Source: Branchiostoma floridae | Taxonomy: Eukaryota; Chordata; Leptocardii; Amphioxiformes; Branchiostomatidae | Assembly (NCBI RefSeq): GCF_000003815.2 | Contig: NC_049979.1 | Coordinates: forward strand, 17,477,117 to 17,539,116 | DNA: 62,000 bases | Reading direction: 5' to 3' | Shown here: positions 11,401-22,998 of the stretch, one piece after another | Numbering within the stretch: the first letter of the stretch is position 1 | How the letters are laid out: each line of letters starts with the position of its first letter | The notes under the pieces: generated by a model | Seen by the model: only the letters and a program-made list of their open reading frames with translations | Told to the model about the DNA's origin: nothing | The model's database searches: none | Made by a program: the position numbers and the translations under genes

Positions 11401-14400
11401 GCAACTGGTCTTTGCTGCCAGCTTTGTTGGCAGGATTGTGTATCTCAATATTTAAGAACGATTGATTTATAGTGTGGCCATAAAAGTACATCTGTTTGAC
11501 TTGCCAGGTTTGTCATAGAAGCAAAGATAGTAACTACCGTGATTCTACATCATTAATAATCACTGATCACATGTCATTAAATCAGTTGCTACCATTTATT
11601 ACACCCTTTTGACGATCATTCTGCACCTTACTCTTTATACAACAGTCTTATACAACAGTCTGTTACAGGAATATGTGTGTAGAAGATGCTCTTTTCATAA
11701 CATCCTCAATTATGCCTCAAGGGAAAGACATCTGAAGAATCCCTCACTTTGTATCTTATTTTTTGTGTCCTCTTCCCATGACCTTGTGGTGACCTTGTCC
11801 ATAATGGCAATCAATGAATATTCATGAAGCTGTCCATGAGAAACATGCATCATATTGTTGGTAAGTCTAAGGAGTAGGCCCCGTACCCAGCTGTAGTTGT
11901 GTGTTCTGGACGGCGCAGTGTTTAAACTCAGGCACTGCCGGGTCCAGTCGACCAGACGCAGGATAAACGGTCTGTGGAAAGACCCACAGTCCAGGACAAA
12001 CAGCTGAAGAGTGGAGTTTACTCTCAGCTCACTATCAGCTCCGAGTGTATTGTCAACACCTCGTGTTGACTCCACGGCATGAAGAGCTTGCCTTCCCCAT
12101 TGATCGACAGTAGAACGAGGTTCCCTGCACTGCTGCCGTTGGCCTTGGGCCACCAGCCTGCCCAGTAACCAAACAGGAGCAAATGATAGTGTGGTCCGCT
12201 CCAAGCATTTATTATTGTTTTCTGAAAGTAAGAAGGCCAAAATAAACGGGACTGAGTGTTGGACAAATGTTGAACCAAGTGTGTTGGGGTTTCCCCCCAA
12301 CAAAGTCAAGGCGAGATACTGAGCAAATATTGATGTTTTCATTGGGGACTTGTTCCTTATGTACTTTTTTCGGACTTTTGGGATTACTTTTCACAGTTCA
12401 AAGTACACAGCTGTAACACAGCTAAATCTTGTGCTTACAGCTAAAGGGTGCTGACATGCCACAGTATGTGCTGTAGTGTGTACTGCATACTTGTAACTGC
12501 ATTGCGGGCAATGCATTAACACACATACACTGTCTGTTGAGAATGTTGTGATTTGTGTATGGTTGGGGCAAAAAGGGACTACAATACACTTGTCTAACTG
12601 CATATTACATGTTTATGCCCCAGATTCAGAACTGCTTTAGCATTGGTTCATGAGGAATGGTTTAATTTCTTTTATCTTGTGGCACATTTATAGACTAATG
12701 TAGCAATGGATACCTGCCCAGAAAGACTGCTGAACCCAATGCTGAGCTCTTCAAAAAAGGCATTTATACTGTTTTACTCTTGTGTTGTGCACAAGGAATT
12801 GTTGTCTCTCAGTTCTATCTTGTGTCACCTGTTGGTATCTCATTTCTTTTGTAACTTGTTGATGTCAGTTGTTTCCAGGACAACTGTGTTGTTTGCCTAT
12901 CCCTTCTTCAACCACTGCACTCTTTATGAATATGGTAATTCATACTCTCATGCATCTTTAAAAATGAGTGGCATCACAAGTGTAAAGGATAATATCCTTG
13001 ACTTGAATGGATGAAAACAAATTATTTTGCATCAACATGTTTTGTTATTTGGATTTAAATGGATCCGTATAGTTCTTGGAAGTTGTTCCCATTTCCTCTG
13101 CAGTTTGATTGATAACAGCTTCAGGTGAGGCTGGTACAGGAAGTGTCAGTCTGGATTTATTTGCTCTCTATGTTGTTATTGGAGACAATCTGATTAAACC
13201 CTTTATTGAAGAAAAGTCATTTAACATATGAATAGAGGAAGAAAAAGTGCATGCATTTGTCACCATAAATGTGAATATTGCTGGGAGAGAGATGCCATAG
13301 TTCACAATGGTTTGTTAGGGGAGGCACAGATCTGCCTGTACCTGTAGGAGCCTATTCACAAATCAATCACAGGGCTGCAATTTCATGCCGCCATCCATCT
13401 TGGCTGAATTCCTGGCTTGTCGTAGTGCTGTGAGTGTGACCATTGTGGAGTACCTGTACTGTACCTCCTGGTTCCACCTGCAGGCTACCAGACATGGCGA
13501 GGAAACCTGGATGTGCTTAGTAACATGGTCATTTCACTCACCTCAAACCACAGGTGCACATGACTCTTATAACCAATGTTAGAAGACATCACATTTAAAT
13601 GATTGATAGCTATATTTGCACATTAATTGCTGTTTGTGGTTGAGAGATACAAAAATGTGTGTCTCGCAGCTGTCAGTGGTCAGGATGGGATTTCTTTTGG
13701 CTCAGAGTTAGATTGAACATACTTTCCTATATAGATAATTGCAAGTCTTTAGACATGGTTTGTATAAGATTACTGTTGCTGTACCACTACTAAACCTTTG
13801 TATTATACTATAATGGAAGATTTCCATCATTCCTTAGATCTGTGTGAGGTCAGGGTGAGGTCGTGACCTTCCCTTAACCTTGGGGTCAGTTACACCTTGA
13901 GAGAAAGTTACACAAAGGTGGTAAATGTATATGGAAGAAATCTTGATACTATTGATGTTCACAATGGAGGAAATTGCCAGTACATTTAACTAGTATGTCA
14001 AGGCAAGAAACATTGATATGTATGCATACATTTGTTTATATTTGCCTGCACAAACAAACAAACAAACAAACACACATCCATTGTAAAATAGCGGACATAA
14101 ATTCAGTATATGTATGGCCAATATAAATGCCCTTCAGCATAGCGCATCAGCTAATTAGCTATGCTAGTGTTCAATTTTTTCTAACAAAACTGTTTTAACT
14201 GTAATGTATCTAATGTGTCCCCAGGAACAGCTTACTGCCACCCGACAGGAGAGGGACATGTCTTTCGCCAAAATCAGAAAGCTGGAGGAGGAGGTTCAGC
14301 AGCTTCAGGTGTACTACAGGTGGGTATGCCTTGTACTCCTGAGATCACTCAGGCTTAGGTCAATGGGAACTATTGCATCTGTGTTTGATATTTCTGTTTA

Positions 14401-17400
14401 AGCATGGATTTCCTTATGTTGATCACACATAGATATAAGGATAGAGGTTAGAGCCTTTTAAATTGGACTCATTTATGAAATTAATCTTTGTGTCAACACA
14501 CATCCTTTTCAATAAGGGTTTTCCTCCTTTGGTTATCAAGAGCAAAGAAGATGGCAGAAGACAGGCAAAAATCTTGAATTTTATGGCAATGCATAAAGTG
14601 AATACAGCAGTGTTCAAAAGAACCATCAGAGATTACCTCTTTAGAAATGTTCTCATTGTAGTGACTGACACAGCTACCAGGTTATTGAAAGCAGTCAAAG
14701 TATTCAATTTCAATTGAGGTGCACAGATAGGCTTGTTAAACAAACTCCTACGATGGTAACAGTGGTGTTTCATCTTTGTGTCAACTGCTGCTTAATGCCA
14801 ACTCATTAGCACGCTCCGTAGAAATGACACTAGAGACCTGCAATTCTAGTATAGCGCCATTTGTTGCCTAATGTGTCCTGGCTTGTCCCGTATTAATGGG
14901 GCCACTTGCGCGCTGGCGAGACAACAAAATGCTCTGACTCCATTAGCAGACTTCTCATGATAAAATTACCCCTAATGGTGCCCTGGCAAAGGGGGTCCTG
15001 ACACCCGAGCCAAATTGATCGGGACTGGCACGCGTGAACCTGATTCCGTTTCTTGCTCGGCAAGGGCAAGGTGACAGCCAGCCAATCATTGAAGTGCAGT
15101 GGTGGGTCTCTGCTGACAGCGAATTTCATTGCCAAGAATATGAAACAAGTGAGAATTCCTGTGCAGTGGAGAGGTCGCCATGTGTAAGACACGCCGTGGT
15201 GCAAATGTGTCACAGAAGTAGTGCCTCAAAGCATTTATTGCAAAATTGATATTCATTGCACAATTGAACTTCAGTAATCAATCTTTCAAAGAAGGATCAA
15301 ATGTCAAGCATGGTGATATGATACTGCTCTTTTCTTGTCATAAAAATTTTCCAAGTAAGTAAGTCAAACTGTCTAACTGTTAGTAATGAAGTATCTATTG
15401 CAGACTTATTTGTTAAGATGCCATCCTGAAGCCACCAATTTTACTCTTTATGTTATCTATGTAACTGAACCATATCCGGTATTGTCCAACGAATAATGAG
15501 CGCGATTTATCGCAGTTAACCCTATGGGGCCTTGTTGCCAAAAACAGAGCGACGCTTTGTGGCTATGTTTCGCGTACATTTTTCCACGTAGCCATTTGCC
15601 GCGTCCCGTTACATCTCCATGGTGCTCTATGCCAAGGGATGCAACTCACACTTCTTAATGGCCCGGGCATCGACCTTGCGGAGTTAAAATGATACCTGTG
15701 AATGTGAGGCCAAATTCAGCTGGCTCAGATTGTCCTCTAACTTGTGGGCTAGTGGCAAAATTCTCCCAGCTAAAGTGATCCTGTCCTGATGTCAAAGGTT
15801 AAGAACACATAGACAGCCCCTACCTGGGCTGCACAATACATCCCTTCATGTTCTAACTTTTCACAGGTCACAACACAAGCTCTCCCTCACAGCTGACCTT
15901 TCACCTCTACATTTGCATACAGCAGTTTTCAGATCCCCAGCCGTGAAGGTGTTTACGGGGAACAGCGTGAGGCAACATTCCCTTCCCACTCTGACAGGTG
16001 CTTGAAGTGAGCTCTCTTAACACACCAAGCATTGGCCATGCACAAAGAGAAGTTGAAACACTTGTGATAAAGATGCTGATAAGGCCTGTGCTCTCTGCCT
16101 GTCAGGAATTCAGTGCCACAAAGCCTTGTTTGTGCTCAGTCTTACCTGGTGAGATGATATGTCAGGGAATTGTTGGAAGGTTTACAGGAGTTGTAGGTCA
16201 TGCCTGTGCTCACAGGTGGGGTTATCGCCAGTGTCATCACAACTTTTGATGGCTTTTAAGTGGAGTTAGACATGAGAGCCAGTGACAAATATCACAGGTG
16301 TTCTGTTGAGCTGGGGTTACCCAGCTCTGCAACATGCATGCAAAACATTCATTTGAGAGCAGTCCTGTTTTTGTTGTTTGGTTGTCCATAACAACTGTCA
16401 TGTAACTGCCAGTTGGTGGGAAAGGTTGAAAGGCTTGTAAAGGCTGACAAAAATTGAAACAATGGGAAATTAGGAAATGGTTTGGTTGCTAAGTCCTCAC
16501 TTTTTGCATGGGAGTGATTAAGTAGAAATCTGTGACAGAGAAGTTAAGATAGTCTTTGTTGGTTTCAAAGAAGTTATTTGTGTATCAACCTATATCCATG
16601 GTCACGTAGCGGAAGCATGAGTAGATAAGGCATTGAAATACTGGCTAAGACCTTCTTCATCTTCACATTAATCAAAGCCTATTGGAAACTTCAGCAACAT
16701 GTGATATTGCTAAAGGTTAGAGGACTGGTACTGTCTTCTTACTCTAAGTTGTTTGCTCAATCCTGAGACCAACCTGTTATCTAGAAATGCTAGACCTGAT
16801 GAAAGAGAAACTACCCAGCTTGAAATGATTGGTGTGCAAGAGTAGGAGGAACACATCGCTTGTCCCTTCTTCTCTGCAACCCTACTTGAAAACAGGCAAG
16901 AAGCATTTTAAAGTTTTTAGAGCACTTAAAAAAGACCTTTTTTCAGCTCATCTTAAGTAGATAACATTAAATGGAAAATTGTAGAGCAAATTTGTCGCAG
17001 TGTCTCAAGTAGAGTGGTCTTTGTGTTTGATATTTATTCTGGCATGGAAGGCACCATCAAACAAACCATGCTTAACCTGATACACTACATAATTTGCTGA
17101 TAAACAACATCAGGCTGGTTTACACATTTCAAACAAAAAGAGAACTTTGTAAAGTACATTTCCTTTTTATCTACAAGCAAGACTCTACTATGACTCATCA
17201 CTTCAGGATGATGATAATGTAATTATAGGGCAAATGCAACACTTGTTTTAAGCTGGGACACAGGATAACCAGAGAAGGACAATTAGTTGAAGATATAATT
17301 TTAAGCAGTCAGATGTGCTGCTTGCAATCAAATAGCTTTGAAGAAAAGAAGAGACTTTTGCTTCCAACCATTAATACTTCCCCTCAAGTCCTGGAGTTTT

Positions 17401-20400
17401 TAAAGTTATGTTATGAAAGTTTTTTAACATGAAAATTTACCAGTTAGGCAGCTTTCCTGCAGATATTTATAGATTCCATATGTATATATATTATACATAA
17501 TATAAATATTGCCTGACATTTCTGGGATTCTTACAATGTATGTGTTGACACCCACACAATTTTCCATTGAACACTATCAGCACCCATCATTTGTCATTAC
17601 AAATGGAAAAAGATGGTGATCACCAAGGCACAATCAAGTGGCTGCAGCTGCACAATGGAGATCATATGCTTCACAGCCAGCCTCCTCCTGTGTCTGATAC
17701 ATACAGAACAACATTTCCATCCCAATCAATTAAATCTTCATTTGTCCCGAGCCCACCCTGCCAAGGAGCGGTTGCTAGGCAGTGATGTGTGGAGTGAGAA
17801 GGACAAGAACCATTGTCAGTGCATTGTCCATGAGTTAACAGTCTCTCCCCAGACAACCATTCTGCCCGCCTGACTCGCCTATTTTCTCTCCCTGCCACTC
17901 GTGTCAGATTGAGTGTGCCCATCTGGCCCATTATTCCCTCGTGCGGCACAAAGAGAGTTGGCTCAGATGCGGGGTTTCCAAATTTTCCCTGACATTTTAA
18001 TTTCCCCATCAATAATTGATGCAGGCACGGCCAGCGACGCAGAGACGATCGCCGCGCGGCAGATTTGTGGTCATTATTGATGGACTGGGCAGGTAGGCAG
18101 CAGTGTTAATATCCCCAAATTGTTTTTCTCGCCCTTCTAAGAACCCACATGGTCTCCTGGCTGATNNNNNNNNNNNNNNNNNNNNNNNNNNNNNNNNNNN
18201 NNNNNNNNNNNNNNNNNNNNNNNNNNNNNNNNNNNNNNNNNNNNNNNNNNNNNNNNNNNNNNNNNNNNNNNNNNNNNNNNNNNNNNNNNNNNNNNNNNNN
18301 NNNNNNNNNNNNNNNNNNNNNNNNNNNNNNNNNNNNNNNNNNNNNNNNCAGCACAACTGGGCTTTCCGCAGCTATCAAGCTCAAAACAATGGGTTCATCC
18401 CAAAAACAAACAAGGGGGGAACATTTTTCTTCATCTTCATGCATGACTTGCCAGGCTGCCTCCATTCACACAATTGTTCTGTGATAGATGTAAAGAATGG
18501 AACATTTGCTGGGATTATAATGGCTTAGATAAAACTACCAAACAAAGAAAAGAATCTGCAGGTTCTTAGGATACCAGTTGGTAGTTAGTATTTGCAAATC
18601 TTTCTTCATTGAGTCATTGGTGCTGTCTCTGCTTCCTGATAACCTTAGTCCCTGAACCCTTTGAAGCTCAGAAGAAAAAAGACTTTGAAGCATGTCAAGG
18701 AGGTTGTTCTCAAGATACAATTGTCGAGATCTGACATTAGTAAGCAGCCTCTGACAAAAAATAATGGTACTGATAATCCCACTACAATGATTACTTCATT
18801 CATTTTCCTTTCATACCTTTATTCTCGTGATTATCTATAAATGATACCCCAACGTGGATCAGATATACTACTAGCATTTGGGAAATCCTGCATACATGTA
18901 CATGTACATCTTTGGTGTTTACTAGATGATCAAGTTGGGATTGCTCTGAGTCTGCACAGCTAACTGTACTGAAATAAACTGAACCTACATGTAGAATAGA
19001 ATTTTGATTGCAACCATGTGCAATGCTTTACTTAATGCTGGTAGTCTTGCTAAGTTGAACTCAGCTTGCTATCAGTTCCTGTTTCCATGAGTTCAGAATG
19101 CATAAATCTGTTTGAAGACAAAATATAGTAAAGCATTTCATATCAAATGTACATGTGGGTCCTTAAGCAGCATATATGCTGTTTGTGTGTTGTTCCGTGG
19201 TTGAATGATACTGGTACTTGTTCCTGACAATCCTGAACCTTTCCTCCTCTCCAGCCTGCACAAGTCTCTGTCGCAGGAAGCCAGCATGCGCGAGCAGTTC
19301 AACAACACGCTGAACGTGGTGGAGGACCAGCTGGCACAGCGGGACACCATCGTGATGCAGACACACCGGTACAGCGAGGAGCTGGCGCTGCAGCTGAAGG
19401 GCGTGCTGGAGGAGCGAGGCTCGCTGGAGGCACAGCTGCAACAGGCACGGCAGGGGCAGCAGGAGGCACAGGACAGGGCTGAAAAGTAAGAACATTAACA
19501 TGAAGTCAAATCATAGGTGGGACTGGTTAGGCCTTTGTCACATGTCAGACCGGGGTCTGGCCGGGCAGCTTACGGGAACAAAATGTATGATATAAAAGAC
19601 ATAAAAAGAATAGTCGTGGGCATTATTTGTGTATATTTTTACGTATACATTTCTATTTTTCATTTCCACAGACAGCCTGGCCAGGCCCCAGTTTGTGACA
19701 TTAGCCTTAACTGTAGCAGTACAATCTATGCTGCCCAACTAACCAGTATTTATTTTTTGGTACAGTACATGTATGTTGTTTCACTGAAAAGCTACTTAAG
19801 TAGTAGGAAAGAAATACATCATTTACTTCATGCAATGCAACACAGTTAATGAACCCCAATAAAAACGGAAAACACATTATCAACTCTATCTAAGAGAAGT
19901 GCTTGAAACTGTCGAGGCACATCCCAATATTTGGTTCATGTAGCTTTGTTGTTAGTTTTTGAGCTGCCTCCACAGTAAGGGTTATGAACCCTGTCAAACA
20001 CTCCTGTGTGCTTCCTGACAAGCAGGGAACACCTCTGTGGACAAACACATCACTGCCTGTCAGCACCACTCGGTCCTCTCCCACCAGATATGGACCACGG
20101 ATACCAGCCTGGAATAGTCCGGTTAGGAGTGGCTCATCACAAGGCCATGAGAAAAGTCTAATTCTGGGAAGGCTCCGTTACATCTTGCTGACAAAATCTT
20201 GTTAATGTACAAAAAAAGATACATTCATACTCACAGCTCATTGAATGGGCCAAATTTGACCGGTTGATGATATGTAAGCAGTTTTTTTAAACTGAAGTTC
20301 TCTGAGGACTCTCTGGTAGCTTTATCTTAACTATATCTTTACTAGGTGTTTTCCTGTACCATATACAGTTCAAGTTGCCATTATGGCTTTCCAAAATGCT

Positions 20401-22998
20401 GATGTGAGTATAGAGGGCAAAGGTCTGACTTGGGAAGGTAAATGTAGTAAAAATAGAGCATCCTGCGTCACCGTGCCTGCATCATCAAAAGCATTATCTA
20501 CTGCCAATACATGTATGTGTTGCTTGCTTTCTACATACTTGCTCAGGAGAAATACTGAAAAAGTTCTCAGCTTAAGGTGTTCAAGGGTTCTGGCTATCTA
20601 GTTTTCTATCTGTTTGGGCTAATAGAACAGTAGAATATTAGGTTGTCAACCTTGAAACTGCTACATCATTAGGTTCTTGTAAAATCTTGTAGCCACTACT
20701 AATTAATCATACCGTTCCACTTGGATTGAGTTTGATATGTGTGCAGTTTAAATTTGAATAGCCAAACATTCAAACTGAAGATAAGAACTTCTCATCGAAA
20801 AATCCCTTTGTAAATTTCTGCCTCTTAACACTGCAATGTGTGATAAAGATCTGTGTGTGTATGATAGCCCAAAAGGATACTACTAAAGAGGGCCTTTATT
20901 CTGCAACGTCATGAAGGTGAAGGAAAGCTATATTTCCCTGTAGTGTGATGCCTTTACTATAGTATAGTAAGTAACCACAGTCAAGCCTTAAGGTGATAAG
21001 GTCATCTGCAGACAACATTTGTCTTCTTAAACAACTTTACCGAGTAAGCAGTCGCAGCAGAAAGTAAAGGGATTTGATGTTTAGTCGTACATATTGTAAC
21101 AAGAAAAGAACATGTCGGTACAGTTTACTTGAGCGCAGTTGACTCAAACGTAGGATAACTTTCACGATTGAGATTGATCTGCGAAGGCTTCGGAAAACAC
21201 GAGCCCAGGCGCTATGTTGTGCCACACCGACATTACATCTGGGGTGTGAGAAAACCTCAAGGCTGACAAAGCTGTCTGCAGTTAACAATGTTCACCCCGA
21301 CATGCTTCTCTCAGTCTTGTGAACCTTTGTAAGTGTCCCTAAAATGAGAAATGAGACAAATTCTTTGCTGGGTGTGCATTTGGCACCTCCGTGGTACATG
21401 CCCTTGGAACATCTGAAGTAATTTTCTCTGGAATCTCGCGTACAAGACGTTCATCAGAATGGGCTCAGAACACGCCTCGTCATGGCAACTAATGAGGCCG
21501 GCAGATTCCTAAGGGAGACAAAATGTCTGTGGCATCCCGTTGCGTGCTGACCCAACATGGCTTGTGTTTCTTGGTAACATCTCACCCCGGTGCCAGCCCG
21601 CCAGCTTGGCTCCCTGTCAGCAGAAGGTCCAGCCGTGTGTGCCCACACACCAGGGTGCAAACACTGCCGCCACCAGCGCACGGTCTCATCAGCGGAAACC
21701 CTGCATTCCTGCTCCCAAACATGACTTTGGTCCAGCTATTTCACATTTTTGTGCCAAAGCAGGACTTCAAACAGTGCTGTTAAAACTTCTAGTTTCACTT
21801 CTTTTTTGTTATAACCCTTGGGCAGAGGCACTGAATTATCTACACTGCTGCATCCCCCATAGTACTTGCTACGTACAGCATGTACCACGTTAAAGTGCAC
21901 TCTAAAACAGTGGATATGGTAGTGACCAGTACATGGCAGCCCAGACTGACCAACAGGGTGACTCGGAGGTCACCTGGCAACAGGGCCAAGATGCGATAGA
22001 CACCGAATCCGTCCGCTGTCGGGAAAGTAACGGAGAATGTGGTTAAATTGGTTTGTTTGAGACGCGGATATCGTGGCCATATGGTTGGGAAGTGACTAAT
22101 GGCTCAGTATGGGGAACTGTTTTGAATCGATCATTCGAGTTTGGACTCACGGGTCAATTAGAGTTTGCCCAGTTTGCAAAAGACAAGTGCCCATTGCCAT
22201 CAAACATGCTACCATATTCATTCCCATGAAAAATACTCTGTCCAAAATGCCGCAGCACATGTAATAAATGAATAGCTACCACCAGGTTTTTTGTTTAAGA
22301 TGCAACACGAGTCCATTTTTCTAGCTTTGCGGAGCTTAAGTTTTCCCTAATGAGCAATATGTAAAGGTTGCATAACAAGTCTGCTCAGCACAAGTTTGGT
22401 GAACTTGTCATTAACAGAATTTAATCAAGATGTTTATATAAATCACTAATCTGAACGATAATGTTAGTGTTTTTCAGCCCTGGAATACCGTAGTGGTTCA
22501 GGTTATTCAAAATTCTAATAGAACAAATTTGACCATGCCAAAGTATTACAGAAAGTTACCAATGCACCCATTCACATGTACTAGTTGATAACGTGTTCAT
22601 TTAATTGAGTCTGATAGTGCCATGCAAACAAAAGGAAAGCAACGGCTGTAATTCACCACTTTGTCTCTAGCACATTTACAACGAAACTAATAAGAGAAAC
22701 ATAATACATTGTTTTTATCAACTCTACTCTCTACTTCACAGACTCAAGTGCAGACTTGGTTTCTTTCAAATGCAGTATGTTAAGATGCTAGAGGTTTTAT
22801 ATCTGTAGATACTTTCAGCATTTTCAGGAGTCTATGATAATATTCGATTTTTGTCAGACTATTATGTGCAATAGAAAGGTAACAGGAAATATTGTCTAAC
22901 TCTTTTTTTTCTTCATTTTTTTCCACCCCAGATTAGAAAGACTTGTGAATGTGCTGAGAAAGAAGATCAGTGGTGGAGTTGTGAAGACTGTCAACTGA
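5429..22998 (+). CDS. mipol1: mipol1 (mirror-image polydactyly 1 homologue), 3' half of the gene, multi-exon
   Basis: This is the C-terminal half of MIPOL1, a coiled-coil protein named for a human mirror-image polydactyly breakpoint; its biochemical role is poorly defined. Five exons (5990-6160, 6890-6991, 14225-14319, 19255-19485, 22932-22998) join in frame to give about 221 residues ending at TGA 22996-22998, and a likely 40-nt exon (5429-5468) precedes them. The reading follows human MIPOL1 from its TLQELLNRI segment to its C terminus, with matched stretches RITSEEMRAIIDERD, RLEQEL, YYSLHKSLSQE and KLERLVNVLRKK. The protein is Glu/Gln/Lys/Arg-rich with heptad-like leucines, as expected for a coiled coil. 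N-terminal exons are not seen and must lie upstream. The gene lies tail to tail with the - strand FoxA gene, the pharyngeal-cluster arrangement. Confidence 0.95.
5990..6160 (+). CDS. mipol1: mipol1 coding exon (57 codons)
   Basis: The exon begins after acceptor catcccag (ends 5989) and stops before donor gtaggata (6161), phase 0 at both ends. It encodes TLDELLERIAKAETGTAIER, then an isoleucine-rich stretch, then RITSEEMRAIIDERDSAAEK. This aligns with the human MIPOL1 segment TLQELLNRINNADTGIAIQK through RITAEEMSALIEERD with no gap. It is the best-conserved part of the protein in this window. Starting at the in-frame ATG 5978 is not needed, since the splice acceptor explains the boundary. Confidence 0.95.
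6161..6889 (+). other. mipol1 intron (0.73 kb)
   Basis: GT at 6161 and AG at 6888-6889. The sequence is ordinary intron: no other exon, no long repeat and no RNA gene is visible. A pyrimidine-rich tract (tgtccttgctgttctacag) precedes the next exon. Confidence 0.85.
6890..6991 (+). CDS. mipol1: mipol1 coding exon (34 codons)
   Basis: Acceptor gttctacag ends at 6889 and donor gtacac starts at 6992, phase 0 at both ends. The product reads VKRLEQELAGYRKMADRSGK followed by AVVPRQNNQEQALK. It matches human MIPOL1 KRLEQELHHVKEQ through ENNQERALKAK, and the linker between the two matched blocks is shorter than in human. High charge and leucine spacing continue the coiled coil. Confidence 0.93.
6992..14224 (+). 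other. mipol1 intron (7.2 kb)
   Basis: Long intron with no recognisable coding exon on either strand. It holds a (CAAA)n microsatellite at 14051-14073 and two perfect forkhead consensus sites, TGTTTAC at 9291-9297 and 10762-10768. The stretch at 10,280-10,960 is GC-richer than its surroundings and gives several overlapping open frames without protein-like features. Large introns of mipol1 are known places for regulatory DNA of neighbouring cluster genes, but no specific enhancer is identified here. Confidence 0.7.
14051..14073 (+). repeat. (CAAA)n microsatellite
   Basis: About five uninterrupted caaa units in the mipol1 intron, 150 bases before the next exon. Confidence 0.9.
14225..14319 (+). 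CDS. mipol1: mipol1 coding exon (95 nt)
   Basis: Acceptor gtccccag ends at 14224. The exon encodes EQLTATRQERDMSFAKIRKL then EEEVQQLQVYY, and its last two bases AG are the start of a split serine codon completed by C at 19255. The donor is gtgggt at 14320. It aligns with human MIPOL1 MQQARETAVQQYKKLEEEIQ...LRVYYS, including the YYS that spans the intron. Confidence 0.93.
14793..14977. promoter_or_regulatory. Candidate enhancer: cluster of homeodomain core motifs in mipol1 intron
   Basis: Six TAATG/CATTA cores occur in 185 bases (14793, 14804, 14869, 14894, 14941, 14973), against roughly 0.4 expected by chance in even-composition DNA. The surrounding sequence (to about 15,080) is non-repetitive and of mixed composition. 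This resembles a homeodomain-bound cis-regulatory module, which would fit the pharyngeal cluster with its Nkx genes, but the assignment rests only on motif density. Confidence 0.35.
17850..18165. promoter_or_regulatory. Candidate conserved non-coding element next to the assembly gap
   Basis: This intronic stretch is unique and of mixed composition. It contains palindromic or paired ATTGAT-type motifs (atcaataattgat at 18008-18020 and cattattgatgg near 18072) and a ccattattcc motif near 17928. Such motifs are typical of Onecut, Sox and homeodomain targets. The right side is lost in the Ns. No coding potential is convincing. Confidence 0.25.
18166..18348. other. Assembly gap (183 Ns)
   Basis: A continuous run of undetermined bases within the mipol1 intron. 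The true length and content are unknown. Confidence 1.
19255..19485 (+). CDS. mipol1: mipol1 coding exon (231 nt)
   Basis: Acceptor cctctccag ends at 19254; the first base completes the split serine. The exon encodes LHKSLSQEASMREQFNNTLN, then a block rich in Glu, Gln and Leu, ending QQEAQDRAE plus two bases of a lysine codon. The donor is gtaaga at 19486. It aligns with human MIPOL1 SLHKSLSQEENLKDQFNYTL through ELATQLQQALTERANMELQL and HAREASQVANE without large gaps. The exon is visibly GC-richer than its introns. It is predicted to be continuous coiled coil. Confidence 0.95.
19486..22931 (+). other. mipol1 intron (3.4 kb)
   Basis: GT at 19486 and AG at 22930-22931, with a strong pyrimidine tract (ctcttttttttcttc) before the acceptor. 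It contains a MITE at 19527-19710, directly after the donor. GC-richer unique DNA at 21,480-21,720 and 21,940-22,140 may be regulatory. No other exon is recognisable. Confidence 0.8.
19527..19710. mobile_element. MITE family A, copy 1
   Basis: Inverted ends: ttaggcctttgtcacat at the left and tttgtgacattagccttaa at the right, each followed inward by a ccggg-rich block (ggtctggccgggcagctt / agcctggccaggcccc). The AT-rich centre includes atataaaagacataaaaa. The same arrangement occurs at 34205-34320 and 52021-52226. There is no coding capacity. Confidence 0.75.
22932..22998 (+). CDS. mipol1: mipol1 terminal coding exon
   Basis: Acceptor caccccag ends at 22931; the first base completes the lysine codon begun in the previous exon. 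The product is K-LERLVNVLRKKISGGVVKTVN and then TGA at 22996-22998. Human MIPOL1 ends KLERLVDVLRKKVGTGTMRTVI, so the C terminus is intact and of normal length. Confidence 0.95.

Larger units (their letters stand above)
14320..19254 (+). other. mipol1 intron (4.9 kb) with assembly gap
   Basis: GT at 14320 and AG at 19253-19254; the intron interrupts a serine codon after its second base. No coding exon is seen. It contains two stretches that look like regulatory DNA (14,760-15,080 and 17,850-18,165), a forkhead consensus TGTTTAC at 15950-15956, and 183 undetermined bases at 18166-18348. Open frames crossing the gap are artefacts. Confidence 0.75.

Noticed and set aside
11710-12342. 210-aa open frame on the - strand in a mipol1 intron
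   Set aside because: No domain, signal or repeat is recognisable and the composition is unremarkable; one chance frame of this length in 62 kb is not surprising. A cross-species protein search would overturn this.
18009-18528. Several open frames across the N run
   Set aside because: Their length comes from undetermined bases, not sequence.
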